Shown here piece by piece: positions 39,841 through 52,499 of a DNA stretch of 64,000 bases. A program made the position numbers and the translations under genes. The notes below the pieces were generated by a model that saw nothing but the letters and a program-made list of their open reading frames with translations, made no database searches and had not been told where the DNA came from. Origin of the DNA: Homalodisca vitripennis. Taxonomy: Eukaryota; Arthropoda; Insecta; Hemiptera; Cicadellidae. The stretch spans positions 180,718,501-180,782,500 of the forward strand of contig NC_060210.1 in assembly GCF_021130785.1 (NCBI RefSeq), read 5' to 3'. Each line of letters begins with the position of its first letter. The stretch's first letter is position 1.

Positions 39841-41754
39841 AGTTCGATAATAGTGCGTGTGATTCAATACGATTTGGCTGAGAGTTAGGGCACATTTTCC
39901 CATTAATATGATGAGTAACAATGATGACAACGAGAAAACGTGCAATAGATAAATTTGTAAACTGAGCTTACATTTGACATGTAACATAGTAATACAAATA
40001 TCTAAAATATGGCACGACAACTATTATTGTTGGTAAAAAAAACTTCCTGTTACATTGAATTAAATTGTTTATTATATATTTTAAATTGTTCTCATTCATT
40101 GTGTTTATTAAATAATTAATTCCTCTCTTTACAACATATATTTAAACATATATTTTTACTATTAATTAGTGACACAAGTTAATTTTGTGAATGAGAATAA
40201 CACATTATAAAGTTGAACCAAGAAAGGAGACCTAAGGCATGAGCAAACGAATTAATAACTAAATAGTATGATCGATTCCGTTTGGCAAACTCTTCAAAAC
40301 AAACAAGCTTTCAGTTTTAACCTTCAACACTTTAGTTTATATTAGGGCCACTGATGTTCAAACTTTGATGAACACTTACCCCAACACGAGAATCCAATTT
40401 CCCGACGCATCAGTCTGCAGTCTGAAAGTGAGTTTTATAAACGGCGAAGTTCTCATTGAAACATTCGCTTTTCTTGTGTAGACAATAAATAGCTCGATAT
40501 GCTGGTACTTATTTCTGTACATAATAAACATAATTGTTATTTTTACCCATAACTTGAATTACACAAAATATATACCAGTTTCGAGCATATCTTTAGTCCA
40601 ATAAAACTTTAACTTTTTTATTAAAATGTTGTGACATTTTAGATTAAGTAAATCTAGTAAACCGAATTTATAACAAATGGTTTCCGTCAGCAGTTAAAGT
40701 TACAGTGGTGCAAACATTGTAGATGATCTGGTCGGAGAGGCCAGACTTTATTGTATGGAAAGTCACGAACACATTTACGTTTGGGCCCAAGATTAATCCA
40801 ACATGTTTGATGTCCCGCAAGTTCCTTCTGACAGTCAGTCACTAGCAAAATATCTGATTCATCAATTTTCTCAAGTACATTATATTAAAACTCCTGACAT
40901 TAACAACCGACTACATACTCGTATTAGTAAATTACTTAATTACTAATAAAGTCGTATTATTAATTATTTTTAAAAAAATTACTAATTTTAAAGAAACATA
41001 TACGTACTTATCCTAGTTAATTAAAATAATGACAATTCGTTTTCCTATTGCTGATGTGGTCTAGAAGTATACAAAGAGAATGATCTGAAACATTATCCGT
41101 GCAACGCGCATAGTGACCGATATCTTTTCCGATGACAAGATATATGGAAGATAGTGAATGAACAATAAATCTACCTATTCTTCGCCATTCATTCTCATTC
41201 TCACATTTTGATGACTATAGTAACCTCCTGTTCTTCAGTTGTAAAAATTAAAACTTAAGTTTAATCATGGAATAATTTTAAAGTTACGACTAAAACGTTG
41301 TTCTTCAAGTAGCATAAACCTGAAGAAGAAGAGAGATTTCAGTCCTCAAAACGTCGTATTTTTTCTTAATGTAGCACTTAACTATGAAAATTTCCGTAAC
41401 ACTATCATTTATTCAAACGACAATAATTAATTAAACAAAAGATATTGTAGTATTTCCAAATATACAATACTAATCATACTACAGAAACAATTACAATAAA
41501 ATACGAAAAGGTTTGAAATAAGTAATCAAACCATTATCTCAGTTTTGCAGTCCCTCTATTTACATATTTATTGTTACTCTGGTTTACTGATTTATGAGTA
41601 CATGCGCTGCAGAGTACCATAAGTTTGTTTTATTTAACGCATTTAATTTTCTGAATAGAAAAATTGCATTATATTGCATTATAAGTTTGTTCTTACACTA
41701 ATAAATTAAACTATTATCAGGAGGTTTTTTTTATTTTATGTAGAAGTATTTATT
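39841..41754. other. Non-coding stretch, nothing firmly recognised
   Basis: AT-rich. At 41290-41420 a phrase of the form gaagaagagagatttcagtcctcaaaacgtcg, then aaaatttccgtaacactatc, is reminiscent of retroelement 3' sequence and of 38715-38790, but nothing encodes protein. Confidence 0.35.
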
Positions 41755-42480
41755 GGCTGGCCTTTAGAGAAGCCTATCACTCGAGGGGCTGTAAAAATTT
41801 CATTTCTGTCCGTTTGTCTACCAGTATTACTTGGTTACCTATTAGACCAATGTCAAAATGTTCACTAACGCTCAGCCAAATCCTATAGAGCTGAGATATT
41901 GGACGCACGATATCTTGAGAGCACATGGACCTGTAGACATTTCGAAATTTCATTTCTTCGCAAGTAACATCAAGCTAGATTACGGTGCCTGTCATTCCAT
42001 GGGATTTGGCTGAGCGTTATCAAAACCTATAACCTAATGTAATCTTTACTTAGGTATCACTAAATGTTCTCAAAATACTCCACACTATATCACGATCATG
42101 AATTGAACTATGAACTTTACGTTTTACATTAAAACTTCGCTCGAACAAAAATTGGTTCGATGAAATTGCATGTCTACCCCTATGGATTTGACTTAATGTC
42201 ATTGGTTAGCATGTTTTCTCTTGAGCTGTAAAAATGTTTTCTGTATGACTGAGTGTCTGTCCGCAATACATCACGAGCATGAATTGAACTATGAACTTTA
42301 CGTTTTACATTAAAACTGCGCTCGAACAAAAATTGGTCCGATGGAATTGCATGTCTACCCCTATGGATTTAACTTAACGTCATTCGGTTAGCATATTTTC
42401 TCTGGAGCTCTAAAAATGTTTTTCTGTATGACTGAGTGTCTGTCCGCAATACATCTCGAGTATGAAATTAGCAAATTAGA
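41755..42480 (+). repeat. Dispersed repeat family A, copy 4, locally tandem
   Basis: Starts with the family core agaagcctatcactcgaggg followed by the aaaaatttcatttctgtccg block. From 42091 a unit of about 181 bp is repeated almost identically at 42272, and a third copy begins at about 42455 (ctcgagtatgaa). Each unit carries tgaattgaactatgaacttt, a cctatggattt.acttaa motif and a ctgtatgactgagtgtctg block. This is the only place in the window where the family is tandem. Confidence 0.75.
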
Positions 42481-43124
42481 TTTTAGCGAAGTCTGCTACA
42501 CGACACGTATTGTGGTGTACAAGTTGCTGTTATTAATTTAATGCTGTTGCTATTACATTTTTGTTCAGTTAAGTCTAAGGTTTTAATTGTACATTTACGT
42601 AACCTAAATTAATTTGGTAAACAAATATTAAGCTAGACAAAAACAAATATACAAGGCAATTTATTAATTATGTTATCTAATTAGCATCTATGACATATAA
42701 CTAAACGTAGCGCTGGTCAACGTACAGTTCAAAGTCGGGACAGGTTAGTCTGGATCGGGATCATCATGGATTACCGCTCTTACCGCTTTGAATAATAAAA
42801 CTTTATTGATATTGCTATCATGTTTACTGCAGTACATTATGTCAACCATTTTCGTTTGGTTCCATATAACCGCTTTGGATTGTATAAGCTTAATATTAAA
42901 CTTGATCTATCCATTGTAGAGGCAAGTCACAGTTAAAACGCAATGAGAACAAACAACTAAAGACCATAAAATAAAATTTACAGATTTCTATAAAATTATA
43001 GAATCAGCATGTATATTCATTTTGATAGTAACATTGATATTATTAAGAATCTTTGCTTATGATAAAACTAGTTACAAGGAAGATTAATTGCACGATTTAA
43101 CTTCTAACCTAATATAATAAAATG
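42481..43124. other. Non-coding stretch, nothing recognised
   Basis: AT-rich sequence between the tandem repeat and the 3' end of the Jockey-like element. Confidence 0.4.
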
Positions 43125-45800
43125 CTATATTTCTTTATTTGAGGCGAAATTACGGCTTCATGGCTCTTTCTTACATTTAAGCTTAGATAGAGACTGAAAC
43201 AAAACATTCTCATTTTATAGTAATAGTACCAAAACTAAATATTTTACAAGTAGAACAAAATATTATATTGAGTAATATAAACTAAAAAATCGTATAATGA
43301 TAGAGAAGGTATATACACATAAGGTATACATTCATAAACACGTACTCACACACAAAATAATAACACTCTACTCGTATATAATGTAATTAGAAACACACTA
43401 CACTCACACATACTATTCATACCAGTGCAACCGCAGCGACAAATCTATTCTGACCTCGTCCCAAACATCCGCCTCAGTTAGAGCTCTTTCAGCGACGACG
43501 CCACGAACCGAGGACGACTCTCTAAGGATGTTATGCAACGAGGAAGGGAATTCCATTGACGACATGCCGTTGCCACAAAAGACTTACACAAAGTCATATT
43601 TAGCAGTTCTGTGCAACAGCATGTGGAGCACAGACGAATCAAATCGAGTTCTAATCACACCACTTTGAGGGACAAATTAGAAATCGTTTAAAAATAATTT
43701 GTAAATAATTTAAATTTGAATGGACTAATGTTAAAACTTTTATTGATCTGAAGTCATTCAACTTCAAAATCTTTGAATTAATATAATCGGATTTCATATG
43801 CTCATCTTTTCTGAGATCAAATGCATATCTCAAACAATAATTTTTGGTTCTTTAGAGTTTTTCACCAAAATCTAGTCATGTCGTTCATTATACTGTTACG
43901 GTAAGAAAAATAAGGCAGTTCTAGTACTTTAACCTACATCAGTTTTATGTAAAGTATCAAAAATCTATGCAGGTTTTTTCAGTGAATGTATTAATGTAAA
44001 ATTGTTCTTACAATTCTCTGTAACTGCATCAGTAAAGCAAGAGTCCAGTTTATTGTCAGTCTTAAGTTCCTAACTTTGTCATAATAAGGTAGTACAGTTC
44101 CAATTACAGTAACGTTAATTATAGATGTACAATATATGAAAGATCCAGAGCGATAATGATCACAATCGGTTTCAGTTTTTTTCGTGGTTTAGTTTAATTC
44201 CATGTTTACTTGTCCAGTCTAACACAATGCTGATCATAGTAATGCCATCATCGATGAGGTGTGTGTTAACAGTGGAGGCATTTGCATCTGGAGGTCTATC
44301 AGAATACATGTGGAATTTGCAGTGTACAAGTACCATGTTTTAGTCATTAACGTACAAAACAAACAACATAGGACCAAGTATGGAACTCTGAGGAATACCA
44401 CGCTCAATACTCAGCCAGTCAGATTTTTATCATCTCCTACTTGTCCTACTTGATTACACATCGCCTTCTGCCGGACAGATAACACCCGAGCCATTCCCAG
44501 AAATTTTCAGAAAAACCAATGATCCTGAATTTTGTCAATAGTATTCTGTAGTTTACACACAAAAAACAAAAGTTTAGAAATCAAAAGAGTATCAGTATTA
44601 TGCTTAGTTTTTAGTCCATTGTGAGTCGTATATCACCAGTGACTTTCAGTAAAGCGGTTTCAGTACTATGTCTGTTCAAAATCCTGAATGTATATAATTT
44701 ATAACGTGATTGCGAGTTAAATAATCAGCAATTTGGCAGTACATAATGCTTTTGTGGGCTTTGAACAGAGCAGGTAAAATAATAATTGGTCTGGTCTTGG
44801 CAAGATATTAGTACTGAGGTCATGATCAAAGGGCTGACAATGACAAGTAAAATTCCCTGTCTCAGTGACGTGTTGAAAACTTAAGTGATTATTGGTAGAG
44901 TTGTAAGAGAAAAGGATGTGTCTGATTAATCAAATGTTTATATGTTGTCAGACCTTTCAGCATTCCTGCCAATAGGGCGAATGGCTTTCAACAGGTATGA
45001 TTGTATTACAGGTTTGAAAATAAATTTTTCACATTCGTGCTGATTGACAGACATATTTAGAAGTTCGGTTACAATAACTCATGGCTTTGTTTGCATTTAC
45101 CGCCTAACCAACATGACACAAAATAGTAATCAATGTCATTTTTAAGAGTAATTGTACCAGAGGAGAAGGGCAATCTTTGCCTAAACCAAGTTCCCTATCA
45201 TTGCGCCATAAATCTGTGAATGACTGTTTCTTTTCAAACAGTTTACACGTGTATCTCAATCTGTAATTTCGCATAAGTTTTTTTAACTCTATTTCTAATT
45301 TGACGATATTGATCCATTAAAACGGGGTCACTATGTCGTAGAGCTCTTCTAAACAATGAATCACGTCTAGCCATCAAGCTAACTTCAAAAGTAATCCAAG
45401 GCACCGTGCGCCGCTTGGTTATGCGTTTGGTAAACCTGGAGCATGTTTATCGTATAGCCCTAGAATGGTGGTGTCAACCAAGTCATCGACAGATTGCAAT
45501 GTCTGCAGAATCTTCAATGGGGTTGAGTAAACATCGTGCAGTAAAAGAAGCTTCAATTATTTTTAAATCTATTTATTTTATAAATTATATTTTAGGCTTT
45601 GGAACTTTGATCTTGATAATAAAGTACACAAGATCGTGATGTGAAACGGCAGGAATTGAGAGCTATCCTAGATGTGTCACGTCAGAGAGGTCAGTAACAA
45701 CCATAAGGTCCAGAAGGATGTCTGACACGGTAGTGTGATGTTTTGTATTATAAGAAAGCTTGTGATGTTATGTAATATACTAGAGTCTAGTGGCAGTATT
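43125..45800 (-). pseudogene. Jockey-type LINE, decayed endonuclease-RT ORF2
   Basis: Minus-strand non-LTR retrotransposon. In order: the C-terminal end of an APE-type endonuclease (45610-45735: DILLDLMVVTDLSDV, later SHHDLVYFIIKIKVPKPK); a linker (45285-45415: TVPWITFEVSLMARRDSLFR ... QIRNRVKK); the early RT (about 44930-45010, KAIRPIGRNAERSDNI); STETALLKVTGDIRL (about 44600-44650); ENFWEWLGCYLSGRRR (44462-44510); GIPQSSILGPMLFVLYVN (44345-44400); and a YSDR peptide (about 44300) where the catalytic YADD is expected. The C-terminal region continues through 43650-43850 to about 43430. The 3' end near 43125 reads gccgtaatttcgcctcaaat then aaag, typical of the clade. Many stops and frameshifts are present. 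The 5' part of the endonuclease is missing. Confidence 0.8.
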
Positions 45801-45919
45801 GATATCAGTTATCTGGTATTATAATCTATCTTTTTTTAGCAGCGGCTACAGCCCGGAATTTGCTGTAAGAGAGTATTTTAAAGCGTCGGGTGACCTATTC
45901 TGGGGAGACGATAACACAC

Positions 45920-46503
45920 AGAATCAGAATCAGAAAATTTATTGTGGTAAACATTTTCACAAATGCGACACAACGTCATGCTTAGGCTTAATGATTATTT
46001 GACTAATTACTAAGTCTATCTACCTGACTTATTAAACTAACAAACTCTTCAATATTGTAACAGCAGAAATCCAACAACAAACATTTAATTTTTTAATTTA
46101 AAAGGTCTTAAGCTAAGTTGTTGGATATGGTTTGGTAACAAATTATAGTTTTTTGCCTATTTCTAAAAATTTTGATTTAGTGGAATGATAGTTGTACTGA
46201 TCTATCTAAGCATATTACAGTTTCTTGTGAAATAACCATGTACAGAACTATTAGTTGGCACAGAATTTAAATGAGTTTTTACATACAACAAACATTCCAA
46301 TATAAAAATAGAATAAACAGTTAAAATCTTAAGCTGTCTAAAATATGGTTTACAGTGAGTTCTATTCCCCACCTGACATATAACTCTCACAGCCCTTTTT
46401 TGTAATACAAGTACCCTTTTTACATTCCCATCATTACCCCATACTAAAATTCCATAGGTTAAATGGCTATGTATATGGGCATAATAAGCAGCTATTAACA
46501 CGT
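45920..46503 (-). pseudogene. Jockey-type LINE, 5'-truncated 3' end
   Basis: A clean 99-codon frame on the minus strand (46202-46501) reads AAYYAHIHSHLTYGILVWGN, then VLQKRAVRVICQVGNRTHCK, then PYFRQLKILTVYSIFILECL. This is the post-catalytic block of Jockey-like RTs. The similarity begins abruptly at 46501, as expected for 5' truncation during target-primed reverse transcription. A 3' UTR follows, ending near 45925 in aataaattttctgattctga, with a gattct repeat as in several LINE tails. It is a different and better-preserved copy than the neighbour at 43.1-45.8 kb, in the same orientation. Confidence 0.85.
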
Positions 46504-46765
46504 CTCTATTAACAATTGATCACACCAAGCAATAGGACATCCGATGCAGATAAACCAATTTCAATAAACATGAACTCAGGCCTAGCCGAGTATTCAGAGA
46601 TAGGTGGAGATAATATATGGAGAAAATAATAATACTATTAATAAATTGAACAATTTATAATAACCTAAATCTCTAATGTCAGTCTCATCTTATTTTCATT
46701 CTATAGTTGCTTATGTATGTTACACAGCTAAATGTAGTCTTAAAATGTAAATGTTTGCCCTCGCT

Positions 46766-47362
46766 AAACTCGTAGAGTGCGATCAGATGCAATTTTAACC
46801 AGTGATGTCATCGTTTATGTATCAACTCATTTGCTAAGCGACCCCATTTCCTCTCGCATTTCGATGTTATTACTGATGCCGGCAATTGCCTCGATACTGT
46901 GTGTTATGCCAAACTCATCGAGTACGATCAGATGCAATTTGGACCAGTGATGTCATCGTTTATGTATCAACTCATTTGCTAAGCGACCCCATTTCCTCTC
47001 GCATTTCGATGTTATTACTGATGCCGGCAATTGCCTCGATACTGTGTGTTATGCCAAACTCATCGAGTACGATCAGATGCAATTTGGACCAGTGATGTCA
47101 TCGTTTATGTATCAACTCATTTGCTAAGCGACCCCATTTCCTCTCGCATTTCGATGTTATTACTGATGCCGGCAATTGCCTCGATACTGTGTGTTATGCC
47201 AAACTCATCGAGTACGATCAGATGCAATTTGGACCAGTGATGTCATCGTTTATGTATCAACTCATTTGCTAAGCGACCCCATTTCCTCTCGCATTTCGAT
47301 GTTATTACTGATGCCGGCAATTGCCTCGATACTGTGTGTTATGCCACACTCATCGAGTAGGA
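46766..47362 (+). repeat. 145-bp satellite, 4 units plus a partial
   Basis: Units start at 46766, 46911, 47056 and 47201, with a partial fifth at 47346. Units 2-4 are nearly identical; unit 1 is more divergent at its start (cgtagagtgc against catcgagtac), as expected for an array edge. The period is not a multiple of three, so the repeated 66-69 codon frames in it are not genes. Confidence 0.95.
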
Positions 47363-48639
47363 GCGGACACTACTGACGTTTATTAATGGTGTCGTTTCCA
47401 CGCAACAGTGCACTTCGATGGTAGTGCATCCCCTGTTAAGCCATTCCCATATCTTGTTTTAAGCTTGGCTTGTTACAATGCTAGTCAGATTAGATTATGT
47501 GATCTTACTTTTGTACCAGTTAAATGTAGTGTTTTAAAACTCGAAACTAACTAACTAAACTAAATAACTAATAAACATAGATTTTGAAGTCAATGTCTAT
47601 TTATAAATCTTAATCAAGCACACACCAGAATAAATGGAAATATCTATTTTTGCATGTTAAAAAAAATTGTTATTGCGAGAGTTATTGGCAGAGATATTGT
47701 AAGGAGTATGATACTGTGTTATATTTTTAATCCCACGAGTAATTATTTAGAATCCAAGGAGTACGCCATTATTTCAACGTTTTAGTCAATTAAATTTGTG
47801 TAAAGACTCATTTCTTACACTCTAAATGGGTTTGAACTAATTACATGCTTACAAAGCAGCCTTTACAAAGACAATTAATTTGCTAAAGACAATTTATTTT
47901 AACATTAATTTTCTCTTGTTTCTTGCTCCTGGTAACTAGATGGTTAGCGTCTCACTTGATCACTGGGTATTTGATTCGACAGGTTCACGACAGGCAACTT
48001 CAAATGCTATTTTATTTTTAACTAATTAAATAAATATGTTTTTTTAATATAGGAGATACGTTGTTTGAATTTATCTTATTACTTCATTGTTTTAGAGTGA
48101 TTTTTATAAGTAATAAAACCTTTTACATTCAATAAAAATTTAACCAAATCTTCAAATAACTCAGAAAATGTCCGAACAACGGGGGTTAGCATAGTTATTA
48201 CGCAATTCAGACTGATTTGATAATCATCTCTCACCATAGTTATTTCACCTTCTGTCTCTGGTAATCCATATAGTATGTTCATTTTTACAGTCATTTGTAT
48301 TCTTTTCAATCTTCCAGTATCACTTCCCTGATCTGAAACAATACTTACGAAAACTCCTTAGTCAAGTAAAGCTTACATTAAAAGCTTCTGTAGTAATACA
48401 CGGGGTATTTGCCCTAGATGACTACTCATCAATTTTTAAAACCATCTAAGTTTTTATTTGGGATGCACCCCGTAAAAATAATATATAAATGAGTACCAAA
48501 TGAGTACCTGAATTTAATAAGTTTGTTTATGAATTAAATGACAAAAAGAGTTCAGGATAGACTAAAATTTAAACTTAGTTGTTTCAGTGGTAGCTGTTGT
48601 ATCACCATACAACAAAAAATGAAGGTTTTCTATACAGTA
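47363..48639. other. Non-coding stretch with a small inverted repeat
   Basis: No gene was recognised; the 76-codon minus frame at 48079-48309 has no motif. At 48399-48474 acggggtat.tgccc and gggatgcaccccgt form an imperfect inverted repeat about 50 bp apart that could be a tiny MITE-like remnant. Confidence 0.4.
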
Positions 48640-50995
48640 CCTTCCGACCAACAGCGTAACTTAAGAATCACTTAGTATTAGCTGTGCCTTGCCATCATTT
48701 GGAGGAATGACCAATGTTCAGTGTAACTTCACATCAACAACGCAACCTAAGAATCACTCAGTAGTCAGTTGTGACTTTTCATCATTATCCATTTAGAGGA
48801 ATGACCAATGTTCACTGTAACTTCACAGCAACAACGTAACCTAAGAATCACTCAGTATTCAGCTGTGACTTGCCATCATTATCCACTTAGAGGAATGACC
48901 AATGTTCACTGTAACTTCACAGCAACAACGTAACCTAAGAATCACTCAGTAGTCAGTTGTGACTTGCCATCATTATCCATTTAGAGGAATGACCAATGTT
49001 CAGTGTAACTTCACAGCAACAACGTAACCTAAGAATCACTCAGTAGTCAGTTGTGACTTGCCATCATTATCCATTTAGAGGAATGACCAATGTTCAGTGT
49101 AACTTCACAGCAACAACGTAACCTAAGAATCACTCAGTATTCAGCTGTGACTTGCCATCATTATCCACTTATAGGAATGACCAATGTTCAGTGTAACTTC
49201 ACAGCAACAACGTAACCTAAGAATCACTCAGAAGTCAGCTGTGCCCTTGCCATCATTATCCATTTAGAGGAATGACCAATGTTCAGTGTAACTTCACAGC
49301 AACAACGTAACCTAAGAATCACTCAGTATTCAGCTGGTGACTTGCCATCATTATCCATTATAGAGGAATGACCAATGTTCACTGTAACTTCACAGCAACA
49401 ACGTAACCTAAGAATCACTCAGTAGTCAGCTGTGACTTGCCATCATTATCCATTATAGAGGAATGACCAATGTTCACTGTAACTTCACAGCAACAACGTA
49501 ACCTAAGAATCACTCAGTATTCAGCTGTGACTTTTGCCATCATTATCCACTTATAGGAATGACCAATGTTCACTGTGACTTCACAGCAACAACGTAACCT
49601 AAGAATCACTCAGTAGTCAGTTGTGACTTTTGCCATCATTATCCATTTAGAGGAATGACCAATGTTCACTGTAACTTCACATCAACAACGTAACCTAAGA
49701 ATCACTCAGTATTCAGCTGTGACTTGCCATCATTATCCACTTATAGGAATGACCAATGTTCACTGTGACTTCACAGCAACAACGTAACCTAAGAATCACT
49801 CAGTAGTCAGCTGTGACTTGCCATCATTATCCACTTATAGGAATGACCAATGTTCACTGTGACTTCACAGCAACAACGTAACCTAAGAATCACTCAGTAT
49901 TCAGCTGTGACTTGCCATCATTATCCACTTATAGGAATGACCAATGTTCACTGTGACTTCACAGCAACAACGTAACCTAAGAATCACTCAGTAGTCAGTT
50001 GTGACTTGCCATCATTATCCATTTAGAGGAATGACCAATGTTCACTGTAACTTCACAGCAACAACGTAACCTAAGAATCACTCAGTATTCAGCTGTGACT
50101 TGCCATCATTATCCACTTATAGGAATGACCAATGTTCACTGTAACTTCACAGCAACAACGTAACCTAAGAATCACTCAGTAGTCAGCTGTGACTTGCCAT
50201 CATTATCCATTTAGAGGAATGACCAATGTTCACTGTGACTTCACAGCAACAACGTAACCTAAGAATCACTCAGTAGTCAGTTTGTGACTTGCCATCATTA
50301 TTCATTTAGAGGAATGACCAATGTTCACTGTAACTTCACAGCAACAACGAAACCTAAGAATCACTCAGTAGTCAGTTGTGACTTGCCATCATTATCCATT
50401 TAGAGGAATGACCAATGTTCACTGTAACTTCACAGCAACAACGAAACCTAAGAATCACTCAGTAGTCAGTTGTGACTTGCCATCATTATCCACTTGGAGG
50501 AATGACCAATGTTCAGTGTAACTTCACAGCAACAACGTAACCTAAGAATCATTCAGTATTCAGCTGTGACTTGCCATCATTATCCACTTATAGGAATGAC
50601 CAATGTTCAGTGTAACTTCACAGCAACAACGAAACCTAAGAATCATTCAGTATTCAGCTGTGACTTGCCATCATTATCCACTTATAGGAATGACCAATGT
50701 TCAGTGTAACTTCACAGCAACAACGAAACCTAAGAATCATTCAGTATTCAGCTGTGACTTGCCATCATTATCCACTTATAGGAATGACCAATGTTCAGTG
50801 TAACTTCACAGCAACAACGAAACCTAAGAATCACTCAGTAGTCAGTTGTGACTTGCCGTCACTATCCACTTAGAGGAATGACCAATGTTCACTGTAAGTT
50901 CACAGCAACAACGTAACCTAAGAATCACTCACTATTCAGCTGTGACTTGCCACCATTATCTACTTGCAGCATTGTCCAATGTTTAATGTAACTGA
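48640..50995 (+). repeat. Roughly 94-bp satellite array, about 25 units
   Basis: Head-to-tail units containing aggaatgaccaatgttca, actgtaacttcacagcaac, aacgtaacctaagaatcact and cttgccatcattatcca. Two unit types can be told apart: type A (agtagtcag(t/c)tgtgac with ccatttagagg) and type B (agtattcagctgtgac with ccacttatagg). They alternate over much of the first two thirds, which suggests a dimeric higher-order unit of about 188 bp. Near 50509-50820 several consecutive type-B units with an aacgaaacc variant point to recent local amplification. First and last units are the most divergent. The short open frames inside are incidental. Confidence 0.95.
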
Positions 50996-51484
50996 CCTAC
51001 GCTCTGTAAAGATACACTGTCTTATAATATGAAGTATTTAGTTGATTACTTGGAAAAAGCAACCAAACGATCCAACGCAACGTTACTGTAATTAGACTTC
51101 ATAAGATATATATTCTTTTAAAAATACACTTAATCCCTTGTCAAGAATTGATGGGTTTTGTATATACATCTTTTACGTTTCTCATTTATACCCCAATTTA
51201 TAATGGAATAATTGGTAGGGTATTATTGAATATTTTACATACATATAGCAGGTATTTCACTTATTTAAATTAAACACAAGAATATAAAGTTTCTATGTTT
51301 TATACCCACATCTTCAGGAAGAAGAATAAGAATATTAAAAGAACAAGAAATACAACAAATAAGAATAAAATACACACACACACACACACACACAAAAAGG
51401 GTGCGGCGGCATATGACAACGTATTCACCGCCGCACTGTGAGGCGATTAGAGTGAGGGTTGGTGGAGATAGACGTGTTCTAGAG
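50996..51484. other. Spacer between satellite and hAT element
   Basis: AT-rich sequence containing a short (CA)n run at about 51371-51394. Nothing else was recognised. Confidence 0.5.
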
Positions 51485-52480
51485 CAGAGTTTCTTAAAGT
51501 GTGGTCCGCTGACCCCCAAGGGTGAAATTAAATTAAAAAGTAATGAAATGAAAACAGGCACTACAAATGAAAAAGCAATAATGCCATCATATGCTATTTC
51601 TCTGTTGATTGCTACGTCAGAAGAGCTTTATAATTTAGGAGAGGAGCTGATCATGCCTGCTACAAAAATTATGTGCAGCATAATGTTAGGTGAAACTGTA
51701 ATCAAAGAAAAAGATTTGATTTCTATATCAAACGACTCAGTAAAAAGAAGGGTTGACTATATGTCTGAGAATGTGCATTCTAAACGTGAAACGTTTGAAA
51801 TCTACGGAAATGTTAGCATTACAATTAGACGAGAGTACAGACTTAAGTGGTGAATCTCACTTACTAGATTTTTGCCATTACGAACACGAACAATACATCA
51901 CTGAAGATCTGTTATTTTGCCAAGAGGTAATACATAACAATGAAAATGATGTTTTTGAAGCTATTAATGGTTGTATTTTAAAATATGAAATAGATTGGAA
52001 TAAATACCCATGATTAGCTACTGATGAAGCTGGAGCGATGGTGGGTCACAAAATTGGAATAACGGCTCGGATTATACGTGTAGCGCCAAATTTTAAGTGG
52101 ACACACTATTCAATACATAGAGATGCGTTGGTAGTGAAGATAATGACAACTGAGCTTAAAACTGTCACGATCCTTGAACTCTATCATATTTTCCAGCTGT
52201 GTCAGGAAATGGGAAGTAGGCATGAACACCTATTTTTAGACACAGAGGTTTGCTGGCTTTCCCGAGGAAGCGCTGTCACTCGTTTTATTGAACTAATTGA
52301 TTAAGAAAAAATATTGCTTTTTTAATGAAGACACGAAAAGTTCATTTTAAGAGAAAAAGTTCATGACTTTTTGTGGCTCTGCAAAATTACGTTCTTGGCT
52401 GATTTATTTACAATTTGAATGTTTTAAACTTAAAGCTGCGAGGACCAGATGTATATATAATTATATTCGTGGTAGAAAAC
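51485..52480 (+). pseudogene. hAT-family transposase remnant (ZBED/GTF2IRD2-like type) with 5' terminal repeat
   Basis: At 51485 a hAT-type terminal sequence starts: cagagtttcttaaagtgtgg followed by tccgctgaccccc, close to the familiar form (cag.g.ttct.aa.gtgtggtcc). About 75 bp later the protein enters in the middle of the family: NEKAIMPSYAISLLIA, NLGEELIMPA, LGETVIKEKDLISISNDSVK, LALQLDESTDLSGESHLL (LDEST holds an expected catalytic Asp), ATDEAGAMVGHKIG (a second expected Asp), NFKWTHYSIHRDAL, CQEMGSRHEHLFLD, then EVCWLSRGSAVTRFIELID. The degraded tail continues to about 52455. The N-terminal BED zinc finger and the C-terminal dimerisation region are absent. Frameshifts occur near 51800 and 52010. 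The right terminal repeat was not found; a tRNA-like repeat begins directly afterwards. Confidence 0.8.
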
Positions 52481-52499
52481 AAAATCCAAGCAATGATTG

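Noticed and set aside
46886..47376. Three near-identical 66-69 codon frames
   Set aside because: They repeat once per 145-bp satellite unit, and the period is not divisible by three, so no continuous protein exists.
48640..50995. Possible CRISPR-like array of regularly spaced repeats
   Set aside because: The whole unit is repeated with no unique spacers, and the DNA is animal; it is a satellite.
51265..51561. 98-codon minus frame overlapping the hAT start
   Set aside because: Includes a (CA)n run and lies antisense to the hAT terminal repeat; no motifs.
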